This document shows positions 49,898 through 60,650 of a stretch of 64,000 nucleotides of DNA, in pieces; the first letter of the stretch is position 1, and every line of letters starts with the position of its first letter. A program made the position numbers and the translations under genes. The notes below the pieces were generated by a model. The model was not told where the DNA came from. It made no database searches and saw nothing but the letters and a program-made list of their open reading frames with translations. The stretch comes from DATJCV01 sp963707665 (GTDB taxonomy: Bacteria > Pseudomonadota > Gammaproteobacteria > Burkholderiales > Burkholderiaceae_D). The stretch lies in the NCBI GenBank assembly GCA_963707665.1, contig CAVPQU010000011.1, positions 372,001 to 436,000 of the forward strand, read 5' to 3'.

Positions 49898-51181
49898 ATG
49901 ACTACCATGAAATTTGAACCAATGAATCTGGGGCGCTGGCTGATCTGGGGACTGTTTGCGCTGCTGTTGCTGGTCGCTCCGCTGATTTTTAATGAGGGCG
50001 CATCCGTGTCACTGTTGTCCCAGATGGGGACACTGATGATTTTCGCCCTGTCCTACAACATGCTGCTCGGGCAGGGTGGCATGCTGTCCTTCGGGCATGC
50101 CGTGTATTCCGGGCTAGGCGCCTTTGTCGCCATCCATGCATTGAACATGGCCGGCGGCGGTGCATTGCCGATACCTGTGACGCTGATCCCGCTGGTCGGC
50201 GGCGTTGCCGGCATGTTTTTTGGCGTTCTGTTTGGCTATGTGACGACCAAGAAGTCGGGCACCACGTTCGCGATGATCACCCTGGGCATTGTCGAGATGG
50301 TCTTCGCCTGCTCGCTGATGTTCCCCGGCTTCTTCGGCGGCGAGGGCGGCGTCACTACCAACCGCGTCATCGGCCAGCCATTTCTGGGCATTACCTACGG
50401 TCCGCAAATCCAGGTGTATTACCTGATTGCCTTCTGGCTGTTCATCAGCACCATCGGCATGTATGCGTTTACGCAGACGCCGCTGGGCCGTATGGCGAAT
50501 GCGGTGCGCGACAACCCGGAGCGGGCTGAATTCATCGGTTTTGATACCCAATGGGTGCGCTATCTGACCTTGGTGCTGTCATCGTTTTTCGCCGGCGTGT
50601 CAGGCGGCTTGTCGGCGATCAATTTTGAAATCGTCAGTGCCGAGAATGTCAGCGGCCTGGTTTCCGGCGCTGTTTTGCTATTTACCTTCATTGGCGGCAT
50701 CGGCTTCTTCTTCGGGCCCATGCTTGGAGCGGTAATGGGAGTGATGCTGACCACCATGCTATCCGGCTACACGAAGGCTTGGCAACTCTACCTGGGCATC
50801 TTTTTCATTGCGATCGTGATGTTCGCGCCGGGCGGCATGGCCAGCTTGATCATGCTGAATTTCAGGGTGCTGAAATTTGGATTGTTCCGGCGTATCGGGA
50901 TCCCGCTGCTGCGGGTGTGTAGCGCCGCGCTGGTTGCGCTGCTGGGCGTTGTGATCGCAGTCGAGATGCTGTATCACGTCACGCTGAATTCGGCCAATGG
51001 CCCAATGAAGGCATTGTTTGGCTTTGCGGTCGACACCACGGCACCCACCGGCTGGCTGATCGCAGCCGCCTTGCTGGCGGCTGGCGGCATCGGTTTCTGG
51101 CGGACCAAGCCGGCGTTCCAGCAAGCTTGGGGCGCAGTGAATGGAGAGATTGAACAGATGATCCGGAGGGCCGCAGCATGA
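49898..51181 (+). CDS. livM: Liv-type ABC importer permease LivM
   Basis: A 427-residue permease, longer than usual. The core (about residues 30-330) contains NMLLGQGGMLSFGHAVYSGLGAF and the coupling loop GRMANAVRDNPERAEFIGFDT. An extra C-terminal part (about residues 330-427) has two further hydrophobic segments and ends in a charged tail. Its stop overlaps the livG start (ATGA). Confidence 0.9.
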   Translation: MTTMKFEPMNLGRWLIWGLFALLLLVAPLIFNEGASVSLLSQMGTLMIFALSYNMLLGQGGMLSFGHAVYSGLGAFVAIHALNMAGGGALPIPVTLIPLVGGVAGMFFGVLFGYVTTKKSGTTFAMITLGIVEMVFACSLMFPGFFGGEGGVTTNRVIGQPFLGITYGPQIQVYYLIAFWLFISTIGMYAFTQTPLGRMANAVRDNPERAEFIGFDTQWVRYLTLVLSSFFAGVSGGLSAINFEIVSAENVSGLVSGAVLLFTFIGGIGFFFGPMLGAVMGVMLTTMLSGYTKAWQLYLGIFFIAIVMFAPGGMASLIMLNFRVLKFGLFRRIGIPLLRVCSAALVALLGVVIAVEMLYHVTLNSANGPMKALFGFAVDTTAPTGWLIAAALLAAGGIGFWRTKPAFQQAWGAVNGEIEQMIRRAAA

Positions 51182-51942
51182 CGTTTGAGCTGGAGTTGAA
51201 CGATGTCCGGAAAAATTTCGGCAAATCGGAAATCATTCGCGGCACCAACCTGCAAGTGAAAGCAGGGGAACGGATCGCCATCATTGGCCCCAACGGCGCT
51301 GGCAAATCCACCTTGTTCAATCTGATATCCGGGCGCTTCCCAATCACGTCCGGGGAAATTTCGTTGCGCGGCGCCAGTATCTCGGGCCTGAAGCCGTTTG
51401 AGATCAATCGCCTTGGCCTGTCGCGCAGCTTTCAGATATCGAATATCTTTCACCGCCTCTCCGTATATGAGAACCTGCGCTGCGCGGTGCTGTGGTCGCT
51501 CGGTTATAAATATTCATTCTGGAATCGCTTGAATGGCTTGCGCGATGTCCATGAGCGGGCACAGTCGGTGCTGGAGCAAATCGGCCTGAAGCGCCGCCAG
51601 CAAACCACGGCCGGCCTGTTGACGTACGCCGAGCAGCGCGCACTCGAGATCGGCATCACGATCGCTGGCGGTGCCAGCGTGATTTTGCTGGACGAGCCGA
51701 CCGCCGGCATGAGCCGTTCGGAATCCGATGCGGCGGTCGAGCTGATCCGCAAGGTGACGGTCGGTAAAACGCTGTTGATGGTGGAGCACGATATGAGCGT
51801 GGTGTTTGGTTTGGCCGACCGGATTGGCGTCCTGGTGTACGGCGAAATGATTGCATGCGACACCCCGGCCAATATCCGGGGCAACAAAAAGGTGCAGGAA
51901 GCCTACCTGGGCAGCCACGTACCGGCGGAGGCAGGCGCATGA
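51178..51942 (+). CDS. livG: Liv-type ABC importer ATPase LivG
   Basis: A 254-residue ATPase with Walker A GPNGAGKST, Q loop RSFQISNIFHRL and Walker B VILLDEPTAGM. The signature segment reads LTYAEQRALEIG instead of LSGGxQ, a substitution common in LivG-type proteins. C-terminal BCA tail GNKKVQEAYLG. Coupled by ATGA to both livM and livF. Confidence 0.92.
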   Translation: MTFELELNDVRKNFGKSEIIRGTNLQVKAGERIAIIGPNGAGKSTLFNLISGRFPITSGEISLRGASISGLKPFEINRLGLSRSFQISNIFHRLSVYENLRCAVLWSLGYKYSFWNRLNGLRDVHERAQSVLEQIGLKRRQQTTAGLLTYAEQRALEIGITIAGGASVILLDEPTAGMSRSESDAAVELIRKVTVGKTLLMVEHDMSVVFGLADRIGVLVYGEMIACDTPANIRGNKKVQEAYLGSHVPAEAGA

Positions 51943-52637
51943 CGACACTGCTTGAAATCAAGAACCTGCATGCGTTTTATGGCAAGAGCCATGTGCTGCA
52001 CGGGGTTGACCTGGAGATCAATCAGGGTGAAATCGTCAGCCTGCTTGGCCGTAACGGGGTCGGTCGTTCAACCATGGTCAAGGCGGTCATGGGCCAGGTG
52101 GACGCAACCGGATCGGTGCTGTTCAAGGGCGAGCAAATGATCGGTCGGAAGGCCTTCGAAATTGCGCATAGGGGCTTGGGCTACGTGCCGGAAAGCCGGG
52201 ATGTCTTTCCCGCGCTGACGGTGGAGCAGAACCTGATCCTCGGCGAGAAAAAGAAGAAGTCGCGCTGGTCGCTGAACGACATGTACCAGATGTTTCCACG
52301 CCTGAAGGAGCGCCGTCATACAGCGGCCGGGGTGCTCTCGGGCGGCGAGCAGCAAATGCTGACCCTGTGCCGGACCTTGATGGGAGACCCGGACCTGATC
52401 ATGATTGACGAGCCGACCGAAGGGCTGGCGCCGAAACTGGTCGATCTGGTAGCGGAATACCTGAATGAACTAAAGAATCGCGGTATTTCGGTTTTGCTGG
52501 TAGAACAAAAGCTGGCGATTGCCTTGCACATTTCGCAGCGCATCTATGTCATGGGGCGTGGCGCGATCGTGTTCTCCGGCCGCCCCGAGGACCTGCAGCA
52601 GAATGGCAATATCCGCAAAGAATGGCTGGAGGTGTAG
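51939..52637 (+). CDS. livF: Liv-type ABC importer ATPase LivF with Arg in Walker A
   Basis: A 232-residue ATPase, second nucleotide-binding subunit. Its Walker A reads GRNGVGRST: the catalytic Lys is replaced by Arg43. Signature LSGGEQQMLTLCRTLM, Walker B LIMIDEPTEGLAP and switch His region are otherwise intact. Paired LivG has a normal Lys, so this may be an asymmetric transporter. The start is 51939 inside the ATGA overlap with livG; earlier in-frame codons belong to livG. Confidence 0.9.
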   Translation: MTTLLEIKNLHAFYGKSHVLHGVDLEINQGEIVSLLGRNGVGRSTMVKAVMGQVDATGSVLFKGEQMIGRKAFEIAHRGLGYVPESRDVFPALTVEQNLILGEKKKKSRWSLNDMYQMFPRLKERRHTAAGVLSGGEQQMLTLCRTLMGDPDLIMIDEPTEGLAPKLVDLVAEYLNELKNRGISVLLVEQKLAIALHISQRIYVMGRGAIVFSGRPEDLQQNGNIRKEWLEV

Positions 52638-52693
52638 CAAGCAGCGCCTGCCAAGCAGCTTCGCTGCAAATTGGACTCTGGCTGCTCAGGCAC

Positions 52694-52757
52694 GGAGTAT
52701 GCTGCGAAAAGATGCCATTTTATGCGTGAAATCGATGCTCCATATCTGGAGTATATT
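52694..52757 (+). repeat. 63-bp dispersed intergenic element, copy C
   Basis: Starts GGAGTATGCTG and ends GGAGTATATT, motifs 54 bp apart; core ATTTTATGCGTG shifted one base. It lies 57 bases after livF in the 309-bp gap before the beta-oxidation gene. Confidence 0.78.
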
Positions 52758-52849
52758 GCCTTGCGGTCATTGGTAACGAGCGGCGGCGCTGTGCCAGGCA
52801 AGCAAATCAGGGATCATCGAATTTTGCCGGCTTTTTCCTCCTGAAATAA

Positions 52850-52876
52850 TACGATCGTTCTTTTCTGCGGTATAGT
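52850..52876 (+). promoter_or_regulatory. Operator-like TACGATCGT with downstream -10 TATAGT
   Basis: TACGATCGT at 52850-52858 matches the palindrome half upstream of the acyl-CoA ligase; TATAGT (52871-52876) is a plausible -10, about 71 bases before the gene. No clear -35 is seen, consistent with the operator covering that position. Confidence 0.45.
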
Positions 52877-52946
52877 TAACCGCACCGAACCATTCAGGTA
52901 AACAGTCCCCAGTCCCGCAGCTATTTCATTGGAAGAAGGAAGAGAT

Positions 52947-55025
<2,079 letters not shown>

Positions 55026-55049
55026 AACGAAGCGCGCAGCAATACAAAC

Positions 55050-55083
55050 AAAGCCCCGGCCGTACATGGCTGGGGCTTTTTCC
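55050..55083 (+). terminator. Rho-independent terminator of the beta-oxidation gene
   Basis: AAAGCCCCGGCC pairs with GGCTGGGGCTTT around loop GTACAT (one G-T pair), then a T tract. It starts 25 bases after the stop codon. Confidence 0.9.
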
Positions 55084-55149
55084 GTTATGGCGACAACAGC
55101 GGCCAGGGCGGACATTCGGCGACGACTTTCCCGATCTGGAAAATGGAAC

Positions 55150-55212
55150 GGAGTATGTTGCGAAATCCATTATTTCATATGCGGAAATTGACATTGATCG
55201 CCGGAGTATATG
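55150..55212 (+). repeat. 63-bp dispersed intergenic element, copy A (closest to consensus)
   Basis: Starts GGAGTATGTTG and ends GGAGTATATG, motifs 53 bp apart; core ATTTCATATGCG at position 23, with ATTTC pairing with GAAAT. It lies in the convergent gap between the beta-oxidation gene and the reductase. Confidence 0.82.
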
Positions 55213-55254
55213 CAAGGCAAGCCTGATGCAGCCTTGCTCAGGCGCGCCATCCTC

Positions 55255-56070
55255 TCACCAATAGTTCTCCGTCAGGAACTGGCCCGGCATCGCGCGCCGG
55301 CAAGGACGTAGGCCGCGTGCCTGCAAAATCTCGCGGGTTTCGGTGATCATTTCTGGATTGCCGCACAGCATGATGTGCGAATCCGCCGCGTTGATGGCGA
55401 TGCCGGCCATCGCCTCCAGCCGGCCGTCGAGCAGCAGGTTGGTGATGCGCCCATGCAGGCGATTTGGCGCACCTGGCTGCTTGGTGCCGGTCGTACTCTG
55501 GAGCAGATGCAGCCGTGCTCGAGCAGAAGGTGGCGGATGCTGCTGCAACTGGTGCAGCAGGTCCTGATAGACCAGGTCGCTGGCATGACGTACACCATGT
55601 ACCAGGATCAGGTTGCGGTATTTATGCCAGACCTGCGGATCCTGGAGGATGGAGAGGAACGGCCCCAAGCCGGTGCCGGTCGCCAGCATCCACAAATCGT
55701 TTCCAGGCTCCGTGAAGCGGGTCGCGGTCATGAAGCCATGGCTGGCGCGTTCGGTCAGGATCGGATCGCCCGGCCGAATCCGCTCCAGCAGGGGACTGAA
55801 AACGCCTTGCGGTACCAGCACGGCGAAATATTCCAGCTCCGCATCCTGCGGTGCCGAGGCGATCGAATAGGCGCGCCAGACGATATCGCGGCCGTCATCC
55901 AGGCCAAGACGTGAAAACTGTCCCGCGGTAAACTCGAAGCGGGCGGCACGTGTGGTACGAAACGAGAACAGGCTTGCACTCCATCGATGGATCGACGTGA
56001 TGGTTTCGACGCTTGCCTTGTCACTGGCAATCATCCGGTCCGCGGGTTTCGCTGTTGACGATATAATCAT
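55255..56070 (-). CDS. fpr: Ferredoxin--NADP+ reductase
   Basis: A 271-residue flavoprotein passing electrons between NADPH and ferredoxin or flavodoxin. FAD motif RAYSIASAP, NADP motif ATGTGLGPFLSIL, and LCGNPEMITET before an aromatic end (ENYW). Fpr-type enzymes serve oxidative stress and iron-sulfur metabolism. The start could be 56070 or 56034; neither has a strong ribosome site. Divergent from serA across 82 AT-rich bases. Confidence 0.88.
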   Translation of the reverse strand: MIISSTAKPADRMIASDKASVETITSIHRWSASLFSFRTTRAARFEFTAGQFSRLGLDDGRDIVWRAYSIASAPQDAELEYFAVLVPQGVFSPLLERIRPGDPILTERASHGFMTATRFTEPGNDLWMLATGTGLGPFLSILQDPQVWHKYRNLILVHGVRHASDLVYQDLLHQLQQHPPPSARARLHLLQSTTGTKQPGAPNRLHGRITNLLLDGRLEAMAGIAINAADSHIMLCGNPEMITETREILQARGLRPCRRAMPGQFLTENYW

Positions 56071-56152
56071 GAATAAAAGATATAGATAAAATATTGCTTT
56101 ATTTGATCATACTGCCTTACACTCGTATTCGACAATTTTTTGGAGCTGGCTT

Positions 56153-57349
56153 GTGGCTAAAATCGTTTTATTGGAAAAAATTCATCAAAATGCAGTTTCG
56201 TTTTTTGAAGAGCATGGTTTCAACGAAGTTGTCCGTTTGCCGGGCGCCCTGGCTGGTCCCGAACTGATCAAAACGCTGGCGGATGCCGATGTGGTGGGCA
56301 TCCGTTCCGCCACGCATCTGACCGCCGAGGTATTGAAGGCGCTGCCGAATTTGCGCGCCATCGGCTGTTTTTGCATCGGCACCAACCAGGTTGACCTGGC
56401 AACCGCCGCCACCCTTGGCATTCCGGTATTCAACGCACCGTATTCCAACACCCGTTCGGTGGCAGAACTGGTGATTGCGCAGGCAATCCTGCTGCTGCGG
56501 CGCATTCCCGAAAAAAATGCCCGCGCGCATCGCGGCCGTTGGGAGAAGAATGCAACCGGCGCCTTTGAAGTACGCAACAAGGTTCTGGGCATCATCGGCT
56601 ACGGCAATATCGGCGCCCAGGTCGGAATTCTGGCGGAAAGCGTCGGCATGCACGTCGTCTATTACGACCCCGAAAGCAAGCTGCCGCTTGGCAACGCCAA
56701 GCCGCTGCCGCTGGAAGCATTACTGGAACAGTCCGACGTCGTCACTTTGCATGTGCCGGCCAACCCGACCACCAGGAACCTGATGGACCGCAGCCGCATC
56801 GCGGCGATGAAACCCTCCGCGCTGTTGATCAATGCCTCGCGCGGCAACGTGGTCGAGATCGATGCCCTGGACCAGGCACTGCGGGAAAAGCGGCTGGCAG
56901 GGGCCGCGATCGACGTCTTCCCGGTCGAACCGCACAATGAAAAGGAAGAATTCGTGTCGCCGCTGCGTGGTCTCGACAACGTCATCCTGACACCGCATAT
57001 CGGCGGCAGCACGGAGGAAGCGCAGGAAAATATCGGCCGCGAGGTGGCAGAAAAGCTGACGCGTTTTCTATCCGCCGGCACCACCCGCTCGGCGGTGAAT
57101 TTCCCCGAAATCGCCCATCTGGAAAAGGCCGCGCTCAGCCGCATCCTGCATGTGCACCGCAACGAGCCGGGCGTGATCGCCAGGATGAATGCCGATTTCG
57201 CCAAACACAATCTGAACATCGTGGCTCAGCAGCTGCAAACGCGCGGCGCGCTGGGTTATGCGATGACCGATATCGATGCGCCTATTTCCGAAGAACTGAT
57301 ACAGGAACTGTGCAGCGTACCGACCACCATTCGCTGCAACCTGGTCTAA
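56153..57349 (+). CDS. serA: D-3-phosphoglycerate dehydrogenase
   Basis: First enzyme of serine synthesis, 398 residues. NAD motif VLGIIGYGNIGAQVGILAESVG (about residues 143-165), catalytic Arg in NASRGNVVEID, Glu in FPVEP and His in TPHIGGST. A C-terminal ACT domain (about 325-398) allows serine feedback. Start is GTG 56153 preceded by GGAG at good distance. Starting at MAKIVLLEKIHQNA it is a few residues shorter than E. coli SerA. Confidence 0.93.
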   Translation: MAKIVLLEKIHQNAVSFFEEHGFNEVVRLPGALAGPELIKTLADADVVGIRSATHLTAEVLKALPNLRAIGCFCIGTNQVDLATAATLGIPVFNAPYSNTRSVAELVIAQAILLLRRIPEKNARAHRGRWEKNATGAFEVRNKVLGIIGYGNIGAQVGILAESVGMHVVYYDPESKLPLGNAKPLPLEALLEQSDVVTLHVPANPTTRNLMDRSRIAAMKPSALLINASRGNVVEIDALDQALREKRLAGAAIDVFPVEPHNEKEEFVSPLRGLDNVILTPHIGGSTEEAQENIGREVAEKLTRFLSAGTTRSAVNFPEIAHLEKAALSRILHVHRNEPGVIARMNADFAKHNLNIVAQQLQTRGALGYAMTDIDAPISEELIQELCSVPTTIRCNLV

Positions 57350-57379
57350 CCGCGGCTGGGCGCCGACTGGAATCGCAGC

Positions 57380-58774
57380 TTACAGCCAATATTCCAGCCG
57401 GCGCGCCGCCCACTCCTTCAAACGGTCGCCCAGCGGACGCTGCTCCCATTCATCAAGTGTAATCCGGCGCGCATCGCGCAAATCGTCCTGGAAGGCATTT
57501 TCCATCAACTGTCCGAAGTCGGTCCCGAGCACGATCAGGTTGACTTCGGAATTGTGCAGAAAGCTGCGCATGTCCAGATTGGCGGAGCCAACCGTCGACC
57601 AGCTGCCGTCAATCACGGCCGTCTTGGCGTGCAATACCGCTACCTGCAGTTGATAGATGTCTACCCCGGACGTCAGCAACTCGCTGTAGAACGATTGTCC
57701 GGCGTTGAGCACCAGCTTGCTGTCGGACACGCTCGGAAACAGCATCTTGACTTCGACGCCGCGCTGCGCCGCTTGCTTCAGCGCATCCAGGATTTGCTGG
57801 TCGGGTACGAAGTAGGGAGTGGTGATGTGGATCGTCTTTTTGGCTTCTTGAATGGCCAGCACGTAGGCCTTGTAAATAGTCGGATCACCGCCCGGTGCGC
57901 TGCCCAGAACGCGCACGATCTTGTCGCCGGCGCGACTCAGATGCGGAAAATAGTCACGCTGCAGCAGGTCGTTGGGCCGTTGCTGGGCCCAGGTATCCAG
58001 AAACAGCCATTGCAGGGACGCCACCGCCGGTCCCTCGATCTGGACGTGCGTATCGCGCCAGCCGACCGCGGCACCGGTTCGTTTTCTGCGCGAGCGAAAC
58101 AGCGAGCTGTTTGAATAGTCGCCGGTGATATTGAGGCCGCCGGTGAAGCCGATCCTGCCATCCACCACCAGGATCTTCCGGTGGTCTCGATTATTCAGAC
58201 GCCACCAGGCAAGCCGCTTGAAGGGATTGATGGGGTTGAATTCGACCAGTTGAATGCCGGCTGCGCGCATCCGTTCGAAAAATTCTGCCGGCGTGCCGAG
58301 CGTACCGATGCTGTCGTAAATGATGTTGACCTGAACCCCGGCACGCTGGCGCTCAATCAGCAAATTGGCAAAACGCTGGCCTAGCTCGTCCTGGTCGAAG
58401 ATATAGGTTTCCAGATTGATGCTGTCGGTCGCGCTGCTGATGGCCGCGATCATCGCCTGCATCGTCTCCGGGCCATCGTACAGCAGCGTGACCTTGTTGC
58501 CGGCAATCAGTGGGCTGCCGGTGGCGGCTTCTTCCAGCGCCGCCAGCGCCTGAGCGTCGATGCGCGAATTGCGCAGCCTTCTGGCAAGAATCGATTCCGC
58601 TTTCTTGGCGGGCAGCACACCGCGGCTGTCGGCGACGGTCGGCGTCGCCTTCGGCGTCAGGGTGCCGCCCAGATTGCGCACATCGGGCAGGGTGGCGCAG
58701 GCCGCCACCGCGAGGATTAAAAAAAGCCCGGAGGCAATGCGGGCAAGTCTGTGCTTCCACCATTGATTTTTCAT
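57380..58774 (-). CDS. cls: Phospholipase D-type cardiolipin synthase, lipoprotein-anchored
   Basis: About 464 residues with two HKD motifs: NRDHRKILVVDGRIGFTGG and VLHAKTAVIDGSWSTVGSANLD. The N-terminus has a signal peptide ending LAVAACATLP, a lipobox, so the enzyme is probably tethered to a membrane on the periplasmic side instead of using transmembrane helices. It would join phosphatidyl groups to make cardiolipin; ClsB/ClsC-like. Start at 58774 or five residues earlier. Convergent with serA. Confidence 0.85.
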   Translation of the reverse strand: MKNQWWKHRLARIASGLFLILAVAACATLPDVRNLGGTLTPKATPTVADSRGVLPAKKAESILARRLRNSRIDAQALAALEEAATGSPLIAGNKVTLLYDGPETMQAMIAAISSATDSINLETYIFDQDELGQRFANLLIERQRAGVQVNIIYDSIGTLGTPAEFFERMRAAGIQLVEFNPINPFKRLAWWRLNNRDHRKILVVDGRIGFTGGLNITGDYSNSSLFRSRRKRTGAAVGWRDTHVQIEGPAVASLQWLFLDTWAQQRPNDLLQRDYFPHLSRAGDKIVRVLGSAPGGDPTIYKAYVLAIQEAKKTIHITTPYFVPDQQILDALKQAAQRGVEVKMLFPSVSDSKLVLNAGQSFYSELLTSGVDIYQLQVAVLHAKTAVIDGSWSTVGSANLDMRSFLHNSEVNLIVLGTDFGQLMENAFQDDLRDARRITLDEWEQRPLGDRLKEWAARRLEYWL

Positions 58775-59086
58775 CAGCTCACTCCGCATGGCGGCAAGTT
58801 CCGGCGCTATCCAGACCGTAGCGAATCACAATCGATTCCGGCTGGAACAAAATGAGTCAAATCATTCGCGCTGCCAATCATAACCGACGACTGTGCCTGT
58901 GAAGCATGCCGGCGTGTTGCTTATTCTAGAACGCGTTCATCGGCGGTTTCGCTGGTTTGTCGGAGCCACTTGGCACGCACCGGGTGAGCATTTCGACACG
59001 GCGTTTTCCAGCGGATGACTGCACCATGCTGGGACCAAGGTGCGGCGCAATCCAGTGGCGGCTGTCCATCGTACATGGCATCGGCA

Positions 59087-59149
59087 TGAGTATGATGAAA
59101 AAACTTATATTTTATGGGCGAGAATCAGCCTACCTGCATGGAGTATATG
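59087..59149 (+). repeat. 63-bp dispersed intergenic element, copy D
   Basis: Starts TGAGTATGATG and ends GGAGTATATG, motifs 53 bp apart; core ATTTTATGGGCG at position 23. Shares 17 consecutive bases with copy G. It lies in the 451-bp gap 58775-59225 between cls and spoVR; I see no gene in that gap. Confidence 0.8.
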
Positions 59150-59225
59150 GCCAACACTATCTTCTGAGGCAAGAATTCTGATGTTGCGAGGTGGGCGTGG
59201 TGCCCGCCGAATCCAGCAAGCGAGG

Positions 59226-60650
59226 CTAAATCCGGTGCGTCGCCACTTCGCGCGTTGCACCGCTTTCACTGATCGTATGCAACTTCAGCGGCCGCCGCCA
59301 GACGCGTCCGATATAGTCGAGCACCCGTTCGGCACGGCCGATATCCAGGCCGCGCCCATCGCTCGAGTAATCGTGGGTCAATTCCAGGCTGCCGTCCGGA
59401 TGCAGGCGCGTGACGGCCACGCGCGGTGCTCCGTAGTTGAATTTTGGCGCGAGAATGGCCTCGCGCAGCGCGTGAATATCGCGGTTTTGAATGTGGATGT
59501 CACCATCCTTTTCCGCTTCATAAACGAACAGGCCGAGCCGTTCGGCGAGCTCCGGTGTCAGGTAATTGCGGATGAAGCCGAAATCGTCTTCTTCCTTGCA
59601 AATCTGACGTGCGGCCTCGATCCCCTTGTCCTGGATAATCTGCTCCCACATCGAAAAACCAAGGTGGTAGGGATTGATCGCCAGCGCCAGCTGATTATCG
59701 GCGGCATACGGCCGCACCACGTCCGAGTGCGACTTGATTGCGGACAGATATAGTTGGTCCGGCAGGAAATCCGCTTCGCGCAATAGCCGCGCGTGCCAGT
59801 AGGAGGCCCAGCCCTCGTTCATGATCTGGCAGGCGAACACCGGATAGAAATAAAACGATTCTTCGCGCACGGCGAGAAAAATGTCGCGTTCCCAGCCCTC
59901 CATCTCGGGCGCGTACTTCGCGATGAACCACAGCAGGTCGTATTCCGGCTGCGGCGGCACGGTGCGCGCGAGCGGCGCCGATGGCTCGGGCGCCAGCGTG
60001 GTTTCTCCCGGCAGCTTGCGATAGCGCTGCTCGAATGGGCGCCTTTCGATGTGTGCCGCAGGCGGCGTTGCAATCTCCGGGTAGAGCGGTCGGTGCAGGT
60101 CGGCATTGATGTCGATGTGCGGCTCCAGCGCCAGGGCGGCATCGAGCACCGCTTCCACCCGTTGCGCGCCAAACTCGGCAGCCGCCGATTCGATGCGATG
60201 GGCGCGCTCCGCAGCTTGTTCCAGGATATGGCCACCCGCCATCTGCATGAAACGCACGAACAGATGATTGTTTTTGGCGAAGTCTGCATGGCCCAGCACG
60301 TGCGCCGTGACCAGCGTATTTTCCGACAGACTGTTGCTGTTCACCAGATAGGCGTGGCAAGGGTCGCCTGGGAACATCACTTCAAAAATATGGGAATGCC
60401 CCATGTTTTGCCGGATCAACTGATGAATGTAGCGCACGCCGAAGGACCAGTGCGGCATGCGGATCGGCAAGCCATACACCGCGATTTCCATCATGAAATT
60501 GGTCGGTACCAGCTCGAAATCGACCGGATAGAAATCCAGGCCAAGACGCAAAGCCAATTGCTCTACCTGCTGTGCATACCCGGCAAGGCTTTCCTCGGGT
60601 CGCGCGGCAGCGCCAGTGGGTGAAGTGGGCGTAGTGGCAGAGTCAGTCAT
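59226..60650 (-). CDS. spoVR: SpoVR family protein (YcgB-like)
   Basis: A 474-residue soluble protein. Conserved patches near the N-terminus: DFYPVDFELVP, GLPIRMPHWSFG, GHSHIFEVMFPGDPCHAYL; later MNEGWASYWHARLL and HLGFSMWEQIIQ. Named for a Bacillus sporulation gene but widespread in bacteria that do not form spores, with unknown chemistry. The start overlaps the yeaH stop (ATGA). Third gene of prkA-yeaH-spoVR. Confidence 0.92.
   Translation of the reverse strand: MTDSATTPTSPTGAAARPEESLAGYAQQVEQLALRLGLDFYPVDFELVPTNFMMEIAVYGLPIRMPHWSFGVRYIHQLIRQNMGHSHIFEVMFPGDPCHAYLVNSNSLSENTLVTAHVLGHADFAKNNHLFVRFMQMAGGHILEQAAERAHRIESAAAEFGAQRVEAVLDAALALEPHIDINADLHRPLYPEIATPPAAHIERRPFEQRYRKLPGETTLAPEPSAPLARTVPPQPEYDLLWFIAKYAPEMEGWERDIFLAVREESFYFYPVFACQIMNEGWASYWHARLLREADFLPDQLYLSAIKSHSDVVRPYAADNQLALAINPYHLGFSMWEQIIQDKGIEAARQICKEEDDFGFIRNYLTPELAERLGLFVYEAEKDGDIHIQNRDIHALREAILAPKFNYGAPRVAVTRLHPDGSLELTHDYSSDGRGLDIGRAERVLDYIGRVWRRPLKLHTISESGATREVATHRI

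Noticed and set aside
55150..55212. GGAGTATATG read as ribosome binding site plus start codon
   Set aside because: Spacing from GGAG to ATG is too short and no conserved reading frame follows in the different copies.
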